This document shows, piece after piece, positions 10,229 through 19,794 of a stretch of DNA of 64,000 nucleotides (the stretch's first letter is position 1; each line of letters opens with the position of its first letter). The DNA is from Parvibaculum sp. GTDB lineage: Bacteria; Pseudomonadota; Alphaproteobacteria; Parvibaculales; Parvibaculaceae. Both the position numbers and the translations under genes were made by a program. The DNA is taken from the NCBI GenBank assembly GCA_030645235.1, contig JAUSMV010000012.1:744001-808000 (forward strand), read 5' to 3'. The notes under the pieces were generated by a model, which was given only the letters and a program-made list of their open reading frames with translations, made no database searches and was not told the origin of the DNA.

Positions 10229-10999
10229 ATGTCCGAAAAATCCGCAAAACTTGTCACTGCCTGCGTCGTGCTGATCGGCGATGAGGTTTTGTCCGGGCGG
10301 ACGCGGGATGCGAACCTTGGCTATATCGCCAAGCACCTCAACCAGATCGGCGTGCAGGTGCGCGAGGCGCGCGTGATCCCCGATATTGAAGATGTGATCG
10401 TGGCGACGATCAATGAGGTGCGGGCGCGTTACGATTATGTGTTCACGACGGGCGGCATCGGGCCGACGCATGATGACATTACGGCGGATTCGATTGCCAA
10501 GGCCTTTGGCGTGCCGATCGGGCTTCATCCGGATGCCATGGCGATCCTTGGTGCGCATTATAAAGAGACGGGCGGCGAGTTTACCGATGCGCGCAAACGC
10601 ATGGCACGGATACCGGACACGGCGACACTCATCCCCAATAGTCTGAGCAAGGCGCCCGGATTTCAGATCGGCAATGTGTTTGTGATGGCCGGTGTGCCGA
10701 TGGTGATGCAGGTGATGATGGATGCGCTGACGGACCGGCTCGAAGGCGGGGCGACGATGCAGAGCCGCACGGTCAGCGCGCAGATCGGCGAGGGGACGAT
10801 TGCCGAAAAGCTCGGCGAATTGCAGAAGCGCTTTCCCGATATCAGCATCGGCTCGTACCCCTATTATCGCGGCAAGACCTTTGGCACCAGCCTGGTGCTG
10901 CGCGGCACGGACGGGGCGGTGCTGGACGTGGCCACGGGCGAGGCGGCGGCGCTTATCAGGGGATTCGGGGTGGAACCGATTGCGGGCGATCCGGTTTGA
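10229..10999 (+). CDS. molybdopterin-binding / CinA-N-terminal-like protein
   Basis: VVLIGDEVLSGRTRDAN...YDYVFTTGGIGPTHDDITADSIAKAFG. Confidence 0.9.
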   Translation: MSEKSAKLVTACVVLIGDEVLSGRTRDANLGYIAKHLNQIGVQVREARVIPDIEDVIVATINEVRARYDYVFTTGGIGPTHDDITADSIAKAFGVPIGLHPDAMAILGAHYKETGGEFTDARKRMARIPDTATLIPNSLSKAPGFQIGNVFVMAGVPMVMQVMMDALTDRLEGGATMQSRTVSAQIGEGTIAEKLGELQKRFPDISIGSYPYYRGKTFGTSLVLRGTDGAVLDVATGEAAALIRGFGVEPIAGDPV

Positions 11000-11345
11000 G
11001 GTTTGCGGGATGCTTAATGGCATTTTGCGCAATGCTGCTTTGCGAAATGTCGCCCAAAAGCCACAGAAAGCGGGCCACATTACGAAAGTTTCAGCATTTT
11101 TGCTGACGGCAGGCGATACAATCTAACGAGAGTCAGCTAGAGTTTTCAGCGGACAGGGTCTTAGACGCGCCAAGAATTGCATCGTGTTTCCTTCAGATGA
11201 GGGGGCACGGAGCGGGGATTTGGGGGGCAAACCGGGATCCTGAAAAAGAAGGCTCTTTAAAGACAGGCTTGTTAAGTCCGGTTTCTGGAAATACAAAGCC
11301 TGACAACGAATTTTGGGTCAGCGATACCCGGAGGGAGAGACGCTA

Positions 11346-11594
11346 ATGAAAAAGATGGTTGGAATTTTGGGTCTGGCGCTTGCGATCAGCACCGTTTCGG
11401 GTTCGGCGTTCGCGCTTGACTCCAGCTTCGACGCCATGTCGAAGGCGGGCAAGCACACATTCTATGTGTGGTGCACAGGCGGCAAGAGCTCAGTGCAGTC
11501 GGCCGATGGCGCGACAGCCAAAGAAGCTCAGGCGACACTCGCCGCTTCAGCCGGCGCTTCGTGCTGGCCGGTGTGGCAGGGCCTCGAAGGCTAA
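11346..11594 (+). CDS. small predicted secreted protein
   Basis: 82 aa; signal peptide MKKMVGILGLALAISTVSGSAFA; RBS GGAGGGAG; followed by terminator hairpin. Confidence 0.75.
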   Translation: MKKMVGILGLALAISTVSGSAFALDSSFDAMSKAGKHTFYVWCTGGKSSVQSADGATAKEAQATLAASAGASCWPVWQGLEG

Positions 11595-11619
11595 TCCCTT
11601 CGACCTTTGCTTTAAGTTC

Positions 11620-11649
11620 AAGGCGGTCCCTGACGGGGCCGCCTTTTTC
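11620..11649 (+). terminator. Rho-independent terminator
   Basis: AGGCGGTCCC-tgac-GGGGCCGCC followed by TTTTTCTTTTTT. Confidence 0.8.
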
Positions 11650-11659
11650 TTTTTTAAAG

Positions 11660-11780
11660 CCCTCCCCCTTGAGGGGGGAGGGAGGAGCGAGCGAAGCGAG
11701 TGGAGGGCGGGGGTGAGCGGCTGGGTTCGGAATGTGCGGCTCACCCCCCTCCCTAACCCTCCCCCTCAAGGGGGGAGGGG
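11660..11780. repeat. intergenic palindromic repeat, variant copy (R0)
   Basis: CCCTCCCCCTTGAGGGGGGAGGG ... GGTGAGC/GCTCACC ... CCCTCCCCCTCAAGGGGGGAGGG: mirrored terminal hairpins around a central hairpin. Confidence 0.75.
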
Positions 11781-11871
11781 AATGAAAACGTCGCCCCCCT
11801 GCCTTGCCCTGAATCTCGCAAGCGGGCATATGTGAGGCAGCACTTCGCATTTGTGAAGCGACGCTTCGCGG

Positions 11872-11958
11872 GGCCCCTTGGCGAAACCGGTAGACGCAGC
11901 AGACTTAAAATCTGCTTCTCGTAAGGGAGTGCCGGTTCGAGTCCGGCAGGGGCCACCA
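11872..11958 (+). tRNA. tRNA-Leu (anticodon TAA)
   Basis: Acceptor GGCCCCT/AGGGGCC, anticodon stem GCAGA-cTTAAAa-TCTGC, long variable arm, T-arm GGTTCGAGTCC, encoded CCA. Confidence 0.95.
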
Positions 11959-11993
11959 GCGACTGCATTTGTCGGAGCTAAGGGATCGGTCAT

Positions 11994-12617
11994 ATGCGGA
12001 TTGAACTCGTCGGGTTGCTTACTCAGCGACAGATCATTCACCCGACTGAAATCATCTCGACGTCTGTTCAGGCGAACACTCTGCGCATTCGGGTTGAAGG
12101 CTATCCCTGGTGGATGGCCTCGCCGGATTTATCTGAGCGGCAATCGCTTGAATTGATCTTTGAAGGTGTCACTCAAGGCACGCTTGATCTCGAAGACCTC
12201 AGCCCAGACGAGTTTGTCGGCGATGAAGCGCTGGAAGACTTCGACGTGTGCTCATTGGCGGCGCTCGATTGGGCGCAACCGAACATTCACTCTATCTTTT
12301 GCTCGAGTCCCCTCAGTAATCCGATGCAGCTCTACATGCTGCTTCATGACTATCTCGAAGACGCAGGCTCGTTTCGTAAGCCCGCCGCATTTCTGAATGG
12401 CGGTGCACGTCTTTCCTCCTTTGCTCAGATAACGTCCGCCCGTTCATTCAAGATTGCAGAATGCCCGCAATCTGTTTGCGATCTTATTTGCCACGAGCTT
12501 GATGAGCAGGGCGTCCGGTATAACGTTATGAGCACGGACCTCCCGTCAGATAATCGCTTGTTGGTTCGTTTGGGGGATTCTCACTTTTTGTGTGAGGTGG
12601 CATATGTTGAGTTTTGA
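11994..12617 (+). CDS. hypothetical protein
   Basis: 207 aa ORF directly downstream of tRNA-Leu; no recognised family. Confidence 0.65.
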   Translation: MRIELVGLLTQRQIIHPTEIISTSVQANTLRIRVEGYPWWMASPDLSERQSLELIFEGVTQGTLDLEDLSPDEFVGDEALEDFDVCSLAALDWAQPNIHSIFCSSPLSNPMQLYMLLHDYLEDAGSFRKPAAFLNGGARLSSFAQITSARSFKIAECPQSVCDLICHELDEQGVRYNVMSTDLPSDNRLLVRLGDSHFLCEVAYVEF

Positions 12618-12665
12618 CTATGCCGGTTCGATGTTGGTGGAAACCTTCATATCTCGGAGTTTAAA

Positions 12666-13112
12666 ATGACATCCACAAAAACCCGCGTCGGAGCCACGCG
12701 CTACACAACCGCTCCCGCCGCCACCGTTTATGCCATTGCGGCGGACTCGTCGGGCTATCCGCAATGGGGCGGGATCGGGTCGTTTGAGGAAATCCGTCCG
12801 GGTACGGAGAGCCGCTACGGCAAAGGGTCGGAGCGGATATTTCGCACGGCGGGTATGGTAATCCGCGAGGAAGTCATGGCGGCGGAGCCGGATCGTTATA
12901 ACTCCTACCGGCTTATTTCAGGATTGCCGCTGAAAGATTATCTCGGTGAGATCACGATTGCGCGTGAAGGCGACAAGGTGCGGATCGACTGGTATTCGAC
13001 CTTCATTCCGCCCAAGGGGTTCGGCTGGTTCTGGCGCGCGTTTATGCAGCGCATTTTGAGCACGATGTCGGCCGCGCTGGTCAAAGAGGCTGAAAAGCGG
13101 ATGGTGTCTTAA
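12666..13112 (+). CDS. SRPBCC family protein (polyketide cyclase/START-like)
   Basis: TTAPAATVYAIAADSSGYPQWGGIGSFEEIRPG...; 148 aa SRPBCC-like fold pattern. Confidence 0.8.
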   Translation: MTSTKTRVGATRYTTAPAATVYAIAADSSGYPQWGGIGSFEEIRPGTESRYGKGSERIFRTAGMVIREEVMAAEPDRYNSYRLISGLPLKDYLGEITIAREGDKVRIDWYSTFIPPKGFGWFWRAFMQRILSTMSAALVKEAEKRMVS

Positions 13113-13369
13113 GCGTGGGCCTTTTCGCCTTTGGGGGCGTGATAGACCGCTGAGGCGGGCAGGGCGTCGCCTGCGCCGAGGCTCGCGTCATACTTATAAA
13201 GCGTCGAGCAATAGGGGCAGATGGTTTCCGTCCCGCGGCCCATATCCAGAAACACATGCGGGTGGTCATAGGGTGGGGTGGCGCCGATGCACTCAAATTC
13301 TTTGACGCCGATGCGGATTTCCGCGACGCCTGCGTCATTGGTGAATTTGGGTGTGGCCGGACCGTGCAT
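13109..13369 (-). CDS. zinc-finger domain-containing protein (NDUFS6-like)
   Basis: FECIGATPPYDHPHVFLDMGRGTETICPYCSTLYKYD. Confidence 0.9.
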   Translation of the reverse strand: MHGPATPKFTNDAGVAEIRIGVKEFECIGATPPYDHPHVFLDMGRGTETICPYCSTLYKYDASLGAGDALPASAVYHAPKGEKAHA

Positions 13370-13633
13370 GGTGATTCCTCGGGGCTGGTGTTGGCGTCAA
13401 ACTAGACGGGCTGGCGGGTGATTTCCAGATGTAATTGGGAACCCGTGTTGCAGCACCATAACACCGTCAGGCCTGTGCGGAATTGCGGGCTGAGGCTCCG
13501 TAATTGAAGAGAAATAGTGACGCTGAGTCACAATGAGGGCTTGGACGCAGCGGGACGCTTGGGCATACTCTGCGCCGGTTGAAACGGGAGGCGGTAAGAC
13601 CTTCGCAACCGAGGAATGACACAGGGAGGTACT

Positions 13634-15058
13634 ATGTCTGATGGGCAGGTGGCGCGTGCTGCGCCTCTATCGCGATGGACCTTGTTTGCTTTTGCACTGC
13701 CGGCCGCGCCGATTTCAGCCATGGGCCTGCCTCTGGTTGTGCACCTGCCGCCATTCTATGCCGGAACTTTGGGACTGGGCCTCACCGTTGTCGGCGCGAT
13801 CTTCATGCTGGCGCGTTTTTGGGATGTGTTTACAGATCCTGTGCTGGGCGTTTTGTCCGACAGGTTTGAGACACGCTGGGGCCGCCGCCGCCACTGGATC
13901 GTTCTGTCCGTCCCGATCATGGTTCTGTCGGCCTATATGATTTTCATGCCGCAAGGCGACGTGACGCCGTTCTATCTGATTTTCTGGCTTTTCGTTCTCT
14001 ATGTCGGCTGGACGCTGCTCACCATTTCCCACATGTCCTGGGGCGCGGAGCTGACATCGGATTATTTCCAGCGTTCACGTGTGCAGGGCGCGCGTGAAGT
14101 GTTGCTGATCCTGGGCATGGTGTTCGTGCTCATTCTGCCCATTGTTGTGGTGGGCATGTTTCCGGACGAGGCTGAATATGTCGGCGTGGCGTCGATGGGG
14201 TGGTTTGTCATCATCCTGTTGCCCATAGCGGTGGCCATTGCCGTGTGGCGGGTGCCGGAAAAACCCGCGCCGCGCCCCGAGCATGTGCCGTTTCGCGAGG
14301 CGGTGAAGGTTCTCGTGGAAAACCGGCCTTTGCGTTTTCTGCTTGCCGCCGATCTGATTTCCGGCGTGTCGGGCGGCATTGTGGCGAGCCTCTTTTTGTT
14401 TTTGGCCAATGACGCTTTCAAGCTGACGCAGTCACAATCCTATCAGATGTTGCTGGCCTATTTCCTGTCCGGCGTCGTTTTCATTCCGCTTATGCTTTTT
14501 ATCAGCAGCCGTATTGGCAAGCATAAGGCTGCGGCGCTGTCGGCGCTGTTTAATGCCGTGTCTGTGCCGTTGATCCTGCTGGTGCCGGAAGGCAATGTGG
14601 AAGCCGCGTTGCTCGTCTGGGTTCTGTGCGGTGTCAATATGGCGGCGGGGCCGTTTTTGTTCCGGTCGATCATGGCGGATGTCTCCGATCATGATGCCGT
14701 GCTGACCAAGCAGACACGCACGGGTCTTTTCTATTCTCTGCTGACATCCACCAGCAAGGTGGGGGCGGCCTTTGCCATCGGTCTTTCTTACTGGATGCTC
14801 GACGTGATCGGCTTTGTGCCCAAGGGCGAGAATACGCAAGCTGCCATTGACGGATTGCGCATGGTCTATGTCTGGCCGGCTGTGATCATCAGTGCCGCTG
14901 TGGCTGTGATCCTGTGGTATTTCCCGCTTGATGAAGTGCAGCAGAAGGCCAATCGCGATATTCTTGACCGTCGTGTTCTGGATGCAGCGGCAGCGGGGAT
15001 TGAAATTCGCACCGGTTCCCCCAGCGATCCGCAATCGTCGGGTGTGCCGGCAGACTGA
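13634..15058 (+). CDS. MFS transporter, GPH (glycoside-pentoside-hexuronide:cation symporter)-type
   Basis: ARFWDVFTDPVLGVLSDRFETRWGRRRHW; 12-TM pattern. Confidence 0.9.
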   Translation: MSDGQVARAAPLSRWTLFAFALPAAPISAMGLPLVVHLPPFYAGTLGLGLTVVGAIFMLARFWDVFTDPVLGVLSDRFETRWGRRRHWIVLSVPIMVLSAYMIFMPQGDVTPFYLIFWLFVLYVGWTLLTISHMSWGAELTSDYFQRSRVQGAREVLLILGMVFVLILPIVVVGMFPDEAEYVGVASMGWFVIILLPIAVAIAVWRVPEKPAPRPEHVPFREAVKVLVENRPLRFLLAADLISGVSGGIVASLFLFLANDAFKLTQSQSYQMLLAYFLSGVVFIPLMLFISSRIGKHKAAALSALFNAVSVPLILLVPEGNVEAALLVWVLCGVNMAAGPFLFRSIMADVSDHDAVLTKQTRTGLFYSLLTSTSKVGAAFAIGLSYWMLDVIGFVPKGENTQAAIDGLRMVYVWPAVIISAAVAVILWYFPLDEVQQKANRDILDRRVLDAAAAGIEIRTGSPSDPQSSGVPAD

Positions 15059-15095
15059 CATTCTTCCCCCCTTGTAGTTTCAGGAGTAAATCGGC

Positions 15096-16523
15096 GTGGC
15101 CGAAAAACATCATTCAACCTGGCGGCTGTTTCTATATTCGCTGCCGTCCATCACGCTTGCGGCCCTCGGCCTGCCGCTCGCGGTCCATCTTCCCAATTTC
15201 TATGCGAAGGCGATGGGGCTTGGCCTCACAACTGTCGGCGCGGCGTTTTTTCTCGCGCGCATGTGGGACGTCATTATCGATCCGTTGCTGGGGCAGGTGT
15301 CCGACAAATATAAAACGCGCTGGGGCCGTCGTCGTCCCTGGGTTGTGATTTCGGCACCCATTCTGATGATTGCCAGCTTCTTCGTGTTCATTCCCAATCG
15401 CGGATTGCCGGTGCTCAATTCGGTGATTGTGTTTTTCGGGGCCGAGCCGATGGTGGCGGTCACAGAGAATTATCTGATCGGCTCGCTCTTTCTGCTCTAT
15501 CTCGGTTTCACCATGCTTCTGCTCTCGCATATGTCATGGGGCGCGGAACTGAGCAGCGACTATAATCAGCGTTCGCGTATTCAGGGTTGGCGTGAAGGCC
15601 TGTCGATCCTCGGTGTGCCGCTGGTGCTGATGTTGCCCATGGTCATTCAGGCGGTCGGCGGCATCGACACGGAGCATAACAGCGTTGAAATCATCGGCTG
15701 GTTCATCATCATTGTGGCACCGCTGGCGGCACTCATCTCTGTCATTTCGATGGGAGAGAATGAAGCGAAGCCTGAGCCGCATGTGCCTTTCAAGGAAGCA
15801 CTTGGTCCGCTTCTGAGCAATGGCGGATTGCAGCGACTTGTCATTGCTGATCTTGCGAGCGGCTTCTCCGGCTCGGCGCTCGGCGCGATGTTTATTTTCG
15901 TCGCGACGCAGGTTTGGCAGGTCGGCGAATACACCAACATGCTTCTGCTTCTCTACTTCTTTGCCGGTGTCGGCTTTGTGCCGATTGCGCTGCTGCTGTC
16001 CTACAAGTTCGGCAAGCGCGCGACGATGATCGGCGCGTCGATGTTCAATGTGTGCTTTGTGCCGGTGCTCTTTCTCATTCCGGCAGGTAATATCTGGATC
16101 GCCGCGACGGTTCTTGTTTTCCTCGGCGTCAATGTCGGCATTCCGTCGGTGCTCTACCGCGCCATGATGGCGGACGTGTGCGACTATGACGAAGTGAAAA
16201 CAGGTCAGCGCCGCACGGGGCTTTTCTTTGCTCTGCTGACACTGACGGCCAAGGTGGGCAGTGCGCTTGCCATTGGCGTTGTCTATTTCATTCTCGACCG
16301 GATCGGCTTCAATGCGGCAGGCGACAACACGCCGGAGACCCTGTCGAAGATGAGCTATCTCTATGTCGCGGTGCCGTTCTTCTGCAATATCTTCGTGACG
16401 CTGATGATGTGGCGCTATCCCATCGGTCTCGATGAGCAGAAAGAGTTGCGTCGCCAGCTTGATGAGCGTGTGGTGGAAGAAGTGGAATCCGTTGAGCGGA
16501 CGGGCGTCGAGGGGATCGTTTAA
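15096..16523 (+). CDS. MFS transporter, GPH-type (tandem paralogue)
   Basis: ARMWDVIIDPLLGQVSDKYKTRWGRRRPW; collinear similarity to 13634-15058. Confidence 0.9.
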   Translation: MAEKHHSTWRLFLYSLPSITLAALGLPLAVHLPNFYAKAMGLGLTTVGAAFFLARMWDVIIDPLLGQVSDKYKTRWGRRRPWVVISAPILMIASFFVFIPNRGLPVLNSVIVFFGAEPMVAVTENYLIGSLFLLYLGFTMLLLSHMSWGAELSSDYNQRSRIQGWREGLSILGVPLVLMLPMVIQAVGGIDTEHNSVEIIGWFIIIVAPLAALISVISMGENEAKPEPHVPFKEALGPLLSNGGLQRLVIADLASGFSGSALGAMFIFVATQVWQVGEYTNMLLLLYFFAGVGFVPIALLLSYKFGKRATMIGASMFNVCFVPVLFLIPAGNIWIAATVLVFLGVNVGIPSVLYRAMMADVCDYDEVKTGQRRTGLFFALLTLTAKVGSALAIGVVYFILDRIGFNAAGDNTPETLSKMSYLYVAVPFFCNIFVTLMMWRYPIGLDEQKELRRQLDERVVEEVESVERTGVEGIV

Positions 16524-16541
16524 GCGATTTCAGCTAAATGC

Positions 16542-16572
16542 AAAACGGGAGCCTTGTGGCTCCCGTTTTTGT
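16542..16572 (+). terminator. Rho-independent terminator
   Basis: AACGGGAGCC-ttgt-GGCTCCCGTT + T-run. Confidence 0.85.
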
Positions 16573-16590
16573 TTGTGGATTTTGTGGCGC

Positions 16591-17853
16591 TTAGTGCGCG
16601 CCGCAGCCGCAACCGCCGATTTCGATGAAGCCCGTGGGGTCATAGGCATATTCAACGGATTTTGCCGAATGTACCGCCGTCGCTGCAAACTCGTCGCGCA
16701 TGGTCTGGCGCAAAGTTGCGTCTGTCATGTAATCGAGTGCGGTCATGGCGAGTGCCTTCGCACCGTCGATACAGGCTTTGTCGCCTGTCTCGCTGCCGGC
16801 CCAGCGGGCAAATTCGGGATTGTGGATCACGACATTGGGTGGTGCACACGAGATCATCGGATGGATCGAGGGTACGCGATGGCTGACATTGCCCATGTCG
16901 GTCGAACCTGCCGAACCGCTCGGCATTTTTGAGAGCGGGAAGAACGTGCGACCAAGCGAGAGCATGTTGGCTTCATAGGAGTCCGCAAGCGGCATCGAGG
17001 TTTTGAGATCGAGGAAATTCACTTTCGACCATTTGATGTCGGCGGTGCAGCCTGTGGCCAATGCGCCCGCTTCAAAGCAGGCCTGCACGCGTTTTTTCAG
17101 TGCGGCGAGGTCGTCGGCAAAAGCACCGCGGACATAGAACAGGCCTTCGGTGATGTCCGGCACGATGTTGGGCGCGCTGCCGCCTTTGGTGATGATGCCA
17201 TGGATGCGGTCGGTTGATTTGATGTGCTGGCGCAGTTGCGCGATGGATTGGTACGCCGTGACGAGCGCATCAAGCGCGTTGAGGCCCGCGTGGGGGATGG
17301 CGGAGGCATGCGCGCTCTTGCCGTGATAGGTGACGACGACTTCGCAGACGCAGATGCAGGGCATGGTGACGAGATCGACACCGGCTGGATGAACCATCAT
17401 GGCGGCATCAACGCGGCTGAATGCGCCTTCCTGCGCCATTAGCTCTTTGCCGCCGCCGCGCTCTTCGGCGGGTGTGCCGAGATAGCGCACGCGACCGGGC
17501 AGGGCCGCGCCGAGTTTCGCCAGCGCCAGCGATGCACCGAGACCGGTTGTGGCGATGATATTGTGGCCGCAGGAATGGCCGATGCCGGGCAGTGCGTCAT
17601 ATTCTGACAGGATCGCGACTTCCGGTGTGTTGTCCGGTCCGAAGGAGGAGGCGTAAGCCGTGGGCAGGCCGAAAGCGCCGCGTGTGACGGGCAGGCCTGC
17701 ACGCTCGATGCGCGACGTGAGCAGCTTTGCCGCTTCAAACTCCTGAAACGCGAGTTCGGGGTTTGCGTGAATGGCGTGGCTCACTTCGAGAAGCTCAGGC
17801 GCCATGGCGTCGATGGCGGCGCACACGTCACGTTTCAGGGCGGCAATGGTCAT
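16591..17853 (-). CDS. M20 family metallopeptidase / amidohydrolase
   Basis: ILSEYDALPGIGHSCGHNIIATTGLGA, GTPAEERGGGKELM; start MTIAALKRDV at 17853. Confidence 0.93.
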   Translation of the reverse strand: MTIAALKRDVCAAIDAMAPELLEVSHAIHANPELAFQEFEAAKLLTSRIERAGLPVTRGAFGLPTAYASSFGPDNTPEVAILSEYDALPGIGHSCGHNIIATTGLGASLALAKLGAALPGRVRYLGTPAEERGGGKELMAQEGAFSRVDAAMMVHPAGVDLVTMPCICVCEVVVTYHGKSAHASAIPHAGLNALDALVTAYQSIAQLRQHIKSTDRIHGIITKGGSAPNIVPDITEGLFYVRGAFADDLAALKKRVQACFEAGALATGCTADIKWSKVNFLDLKTSMPLADSYEANMLSLGRTFFPLSKMPSGSAGSTDMGNVSHRVPSIHPMISCAPPNVVIHNPEFARWAGSETGDKACIDGAKALAMTALDYMTDATLRQTMRDEFAATAVHSAKSVEYAYDPTGFIEIGGCGCGAH

Positions 17854-17975
17854 GTTGATCCTCCGGTTTTGCCAAAGTCTAGCCATTGCTGGGTGCGCTT
17901 TCCAGCTTCGACATTGCGGGAGTGCGGTGCGAGGGGTGATAATGTCGCTCAAAGCATGATGATGGGAGGTCACGC

Positions 17976-18722
17976 ATGGATTATTTTCAATCTGATGGCT
18001 TGCGGCTTGCCTATCGTGTGGTGGGTGAGGGCGCGCCGATTGTCCTCGTGCACGGGTTTGCCTCGACGCATGACGTGAACTGGGTGGCGACGGGCTGGTC
18101 GCGGGCGCTCGTTGATAGCGGGCGACGCGTCATCATGGCGGACGGGCGCGGGCATGGCGCGAGCGACAAGCCCTATGATGAGGCCGACTACACGCTTGAG
18201 GCGATGGCGGGCGATGTCGTGGCGCTGATGGATCATTTGGGCGAACCCGGTGCTGATCTCATGGGCTATTCGATGGGCGGCATGGTGTCGCTTGTGGCCG
18301 CCGCGCTTTATCCTGACCGGTTTGACCGCGTGATTGCCGCAGGCATCGGCGAGCGCCTGCTCGACCGCAATAAAGACGCGAGCGATGTTGTGAAGGCGTT
18401 GCTGGCGAATGATGGTGTTGTTGTGGGCGGTCGGGCGGCGCAGATGTTTCGTCTGTTTGCCGATCAGAACAAGCAGGACCGCGCGGCGCTAGCTGCCTGC
18501 TTTGCAGCGGTGCGGAAGGATTTTCCCGATACACTGCTCACGCGGATTGTGCGGCCTGTGTTGATTGTCGCGGGCGAGACCGATGATGCGGCAGGCGCTG
18601 CGGGACCGCTCGCCGCGCGCATTCCGCACGGGTCGGCTTACACAGTGCCCAAGCGCGATCACATGCGCACGGTGGGCGACAAGGCTTACAAGGATGCGGT
18701 GATGAAGTTTTTGACGGAGTGA
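17976..18722 (+). CDS. alpha/beta hydrolase
   Basis: IVLVHGFASTHDVNW, GYSMGGMVSL nucleophile elbow. Confidence 0.92.
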   Translation: MDYFQSDGLRLAYRVVGEGAPIVLVHGFASTHDVNWVATGWSRALVDSGRRVIMADGRGHGASDKPYDEADYTLEAMAGDVVALMDHLGEPGADLMGYSMGGMVSLVAAALYPDRFDRVIAAGIGERLLDRNKDASDVVKALLANDGVVVGGRAAQMFRLFADQNKQDRAALAACFAAVRKDFPDTLLTRIVRPVLIVAGETDDAAGAAGPLAARIPHGSAYTVPKRDHMRTVGDKAYKDAVMKFLTE

Positions 18723-18731
18723 TTTTTTCTA

Positions 18732-18887
18732 ACCTCCCCCTTGTGGGGAGGTCAAAATATTCACCTTTGAATATTTTGGGTGGGTGGGGGAACGAAGCTC
18801 AATAAATGCACAGACATTGCCGCGACAGAGCATCCCCCACCCAAAAAATCTGAAGTAGATTTTTTGACCTCCCCACAAGGGGGAGGT
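18732..18887. repeat. multi-hairpin intergenic palindromic repeat R1
   Basis: ACCTCCCCCTTGTGGGGAGGT...CAAAATATTC/GAATATTTTG...GGTGGGGG/CCCCCACC...CAAAAAATCT/AGATTTTTTG...ACCTCCCCACAAGGGGGAGGT. Confidence 0.9.
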
Positions 18888-18908
18888 CAGATTTACTTTA
18901 CTCAGAGA

Positions 18909-19700
18909 TTACCGCGCCACGAGCGGTGCAAAGCCCAGATGCATGCCCGCATCCGTGATCAGCGTCTCACCCGTGATGTGGTCCGAGCCTTCGCCCGCAA
19001 AGAAGACAACGCTTTTGGCGATATCGTCCGGTGTGCCTGCACGCGCAAGAGGTGTGGAAGCAATCTGCCCGTCGATGATTTTCTTATATTGCTCTTCGCC
19101 GAAACGGTCGGAGAACCAGCGCGTGCCGATGAAGCCGGGGCAGACGGCGTTGACGCGGATTTCCGGTGCGAGCGAGCGGGCCAGCGACAGCGTCATCGTG
19201 TTGAGCGCGCCTTTGGAGGCGGCATAGGCGACCGACGAGCCGATGCCGGTGACGCCCGCAATCGATGAGACGTTGACGACGGAACCTTTGCCCGCCTTCT
19301 TCATCGCGGGGGCGCAGGCGCGGATCATCTGATAAGCGCCGATGACGTTGACCTTATAAATCCAGAGGAAGTCGTCGGCGGTGAGCGCATCAAGATCGGC
19401 GTGATTGGCAAATTGCGTCGTGCCTGCATTGTTGACGAGAATGTCGATGCGGCCCCATTGGGCAATCGCGGCGGCGGCGATTTTCTTGCAGTCCTCATCA
19501 TTGCTGACGTCGCCCTGCGCCATGATGGCATCAACGCCTTTGGCCTTGCAGAGGGCGAGCGTTTCGGACGCTTCCTTCTCGCTCTTGGTGTAATTGATGA
19601 CGACCTTCGCGCCGCGCTCGGCAAGCAGGATGGCGACGGATGCGCCGAGACCTGTGGCCGAGCCTGTGACGATGGCGACTTTGTCTTTGAGTGCTGACAT
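18909..19700 (-). CDS. SDR family NAD(P)-dependent oxidoreductase
   Basis: VAIVTGSATGLGASVA, NNAG, YAASKGAL. Confidence 0.93.
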   Translation of the reverse strand: MSALKDKVAIVTGSATGLGASVAILLAERGAKVVINYTKSEKEASETLALCKAKGVDAIMAQGDVSNDEDCKKIAAAAIAQWGRIDILVNNAGTTQFANHADLDALTADDFLWIYKVNVIGAYQMIRACAPAMKKAGKGSVVNVSSIAGVTGIGSSVAYAASKGALNTMTLSLARSLAPEIRVNAVCPGFIGTRWFSDRFGEEQYKKIIDGQIASTPLARAGTPDDIAKSVVFFAGEGSDHITGETLITDAGMHLGFAPLVAR

Positions 19701-19794
19701 GATTTCCCCCGGATGAATTGTTGCGGGGGAGTGTAGCGGCTTGGCCCGAATTTTCTAGCGATGAGTCAGGCCTGACGGTCAGTCAGCTTTTTGC

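Noticed and set aside
10154-11080. 308-aa minus-strand ORF
   Set aside because: Antisense to the MoCF/CinA-like gene; no recognisable motif.
11753-12041. Minus-strand ORFs containing RTRTGTPLREADFKSAAS
   Set aside because: Translation of the antisense strand of tRNA-Leu, a well-known spurious ORF type.
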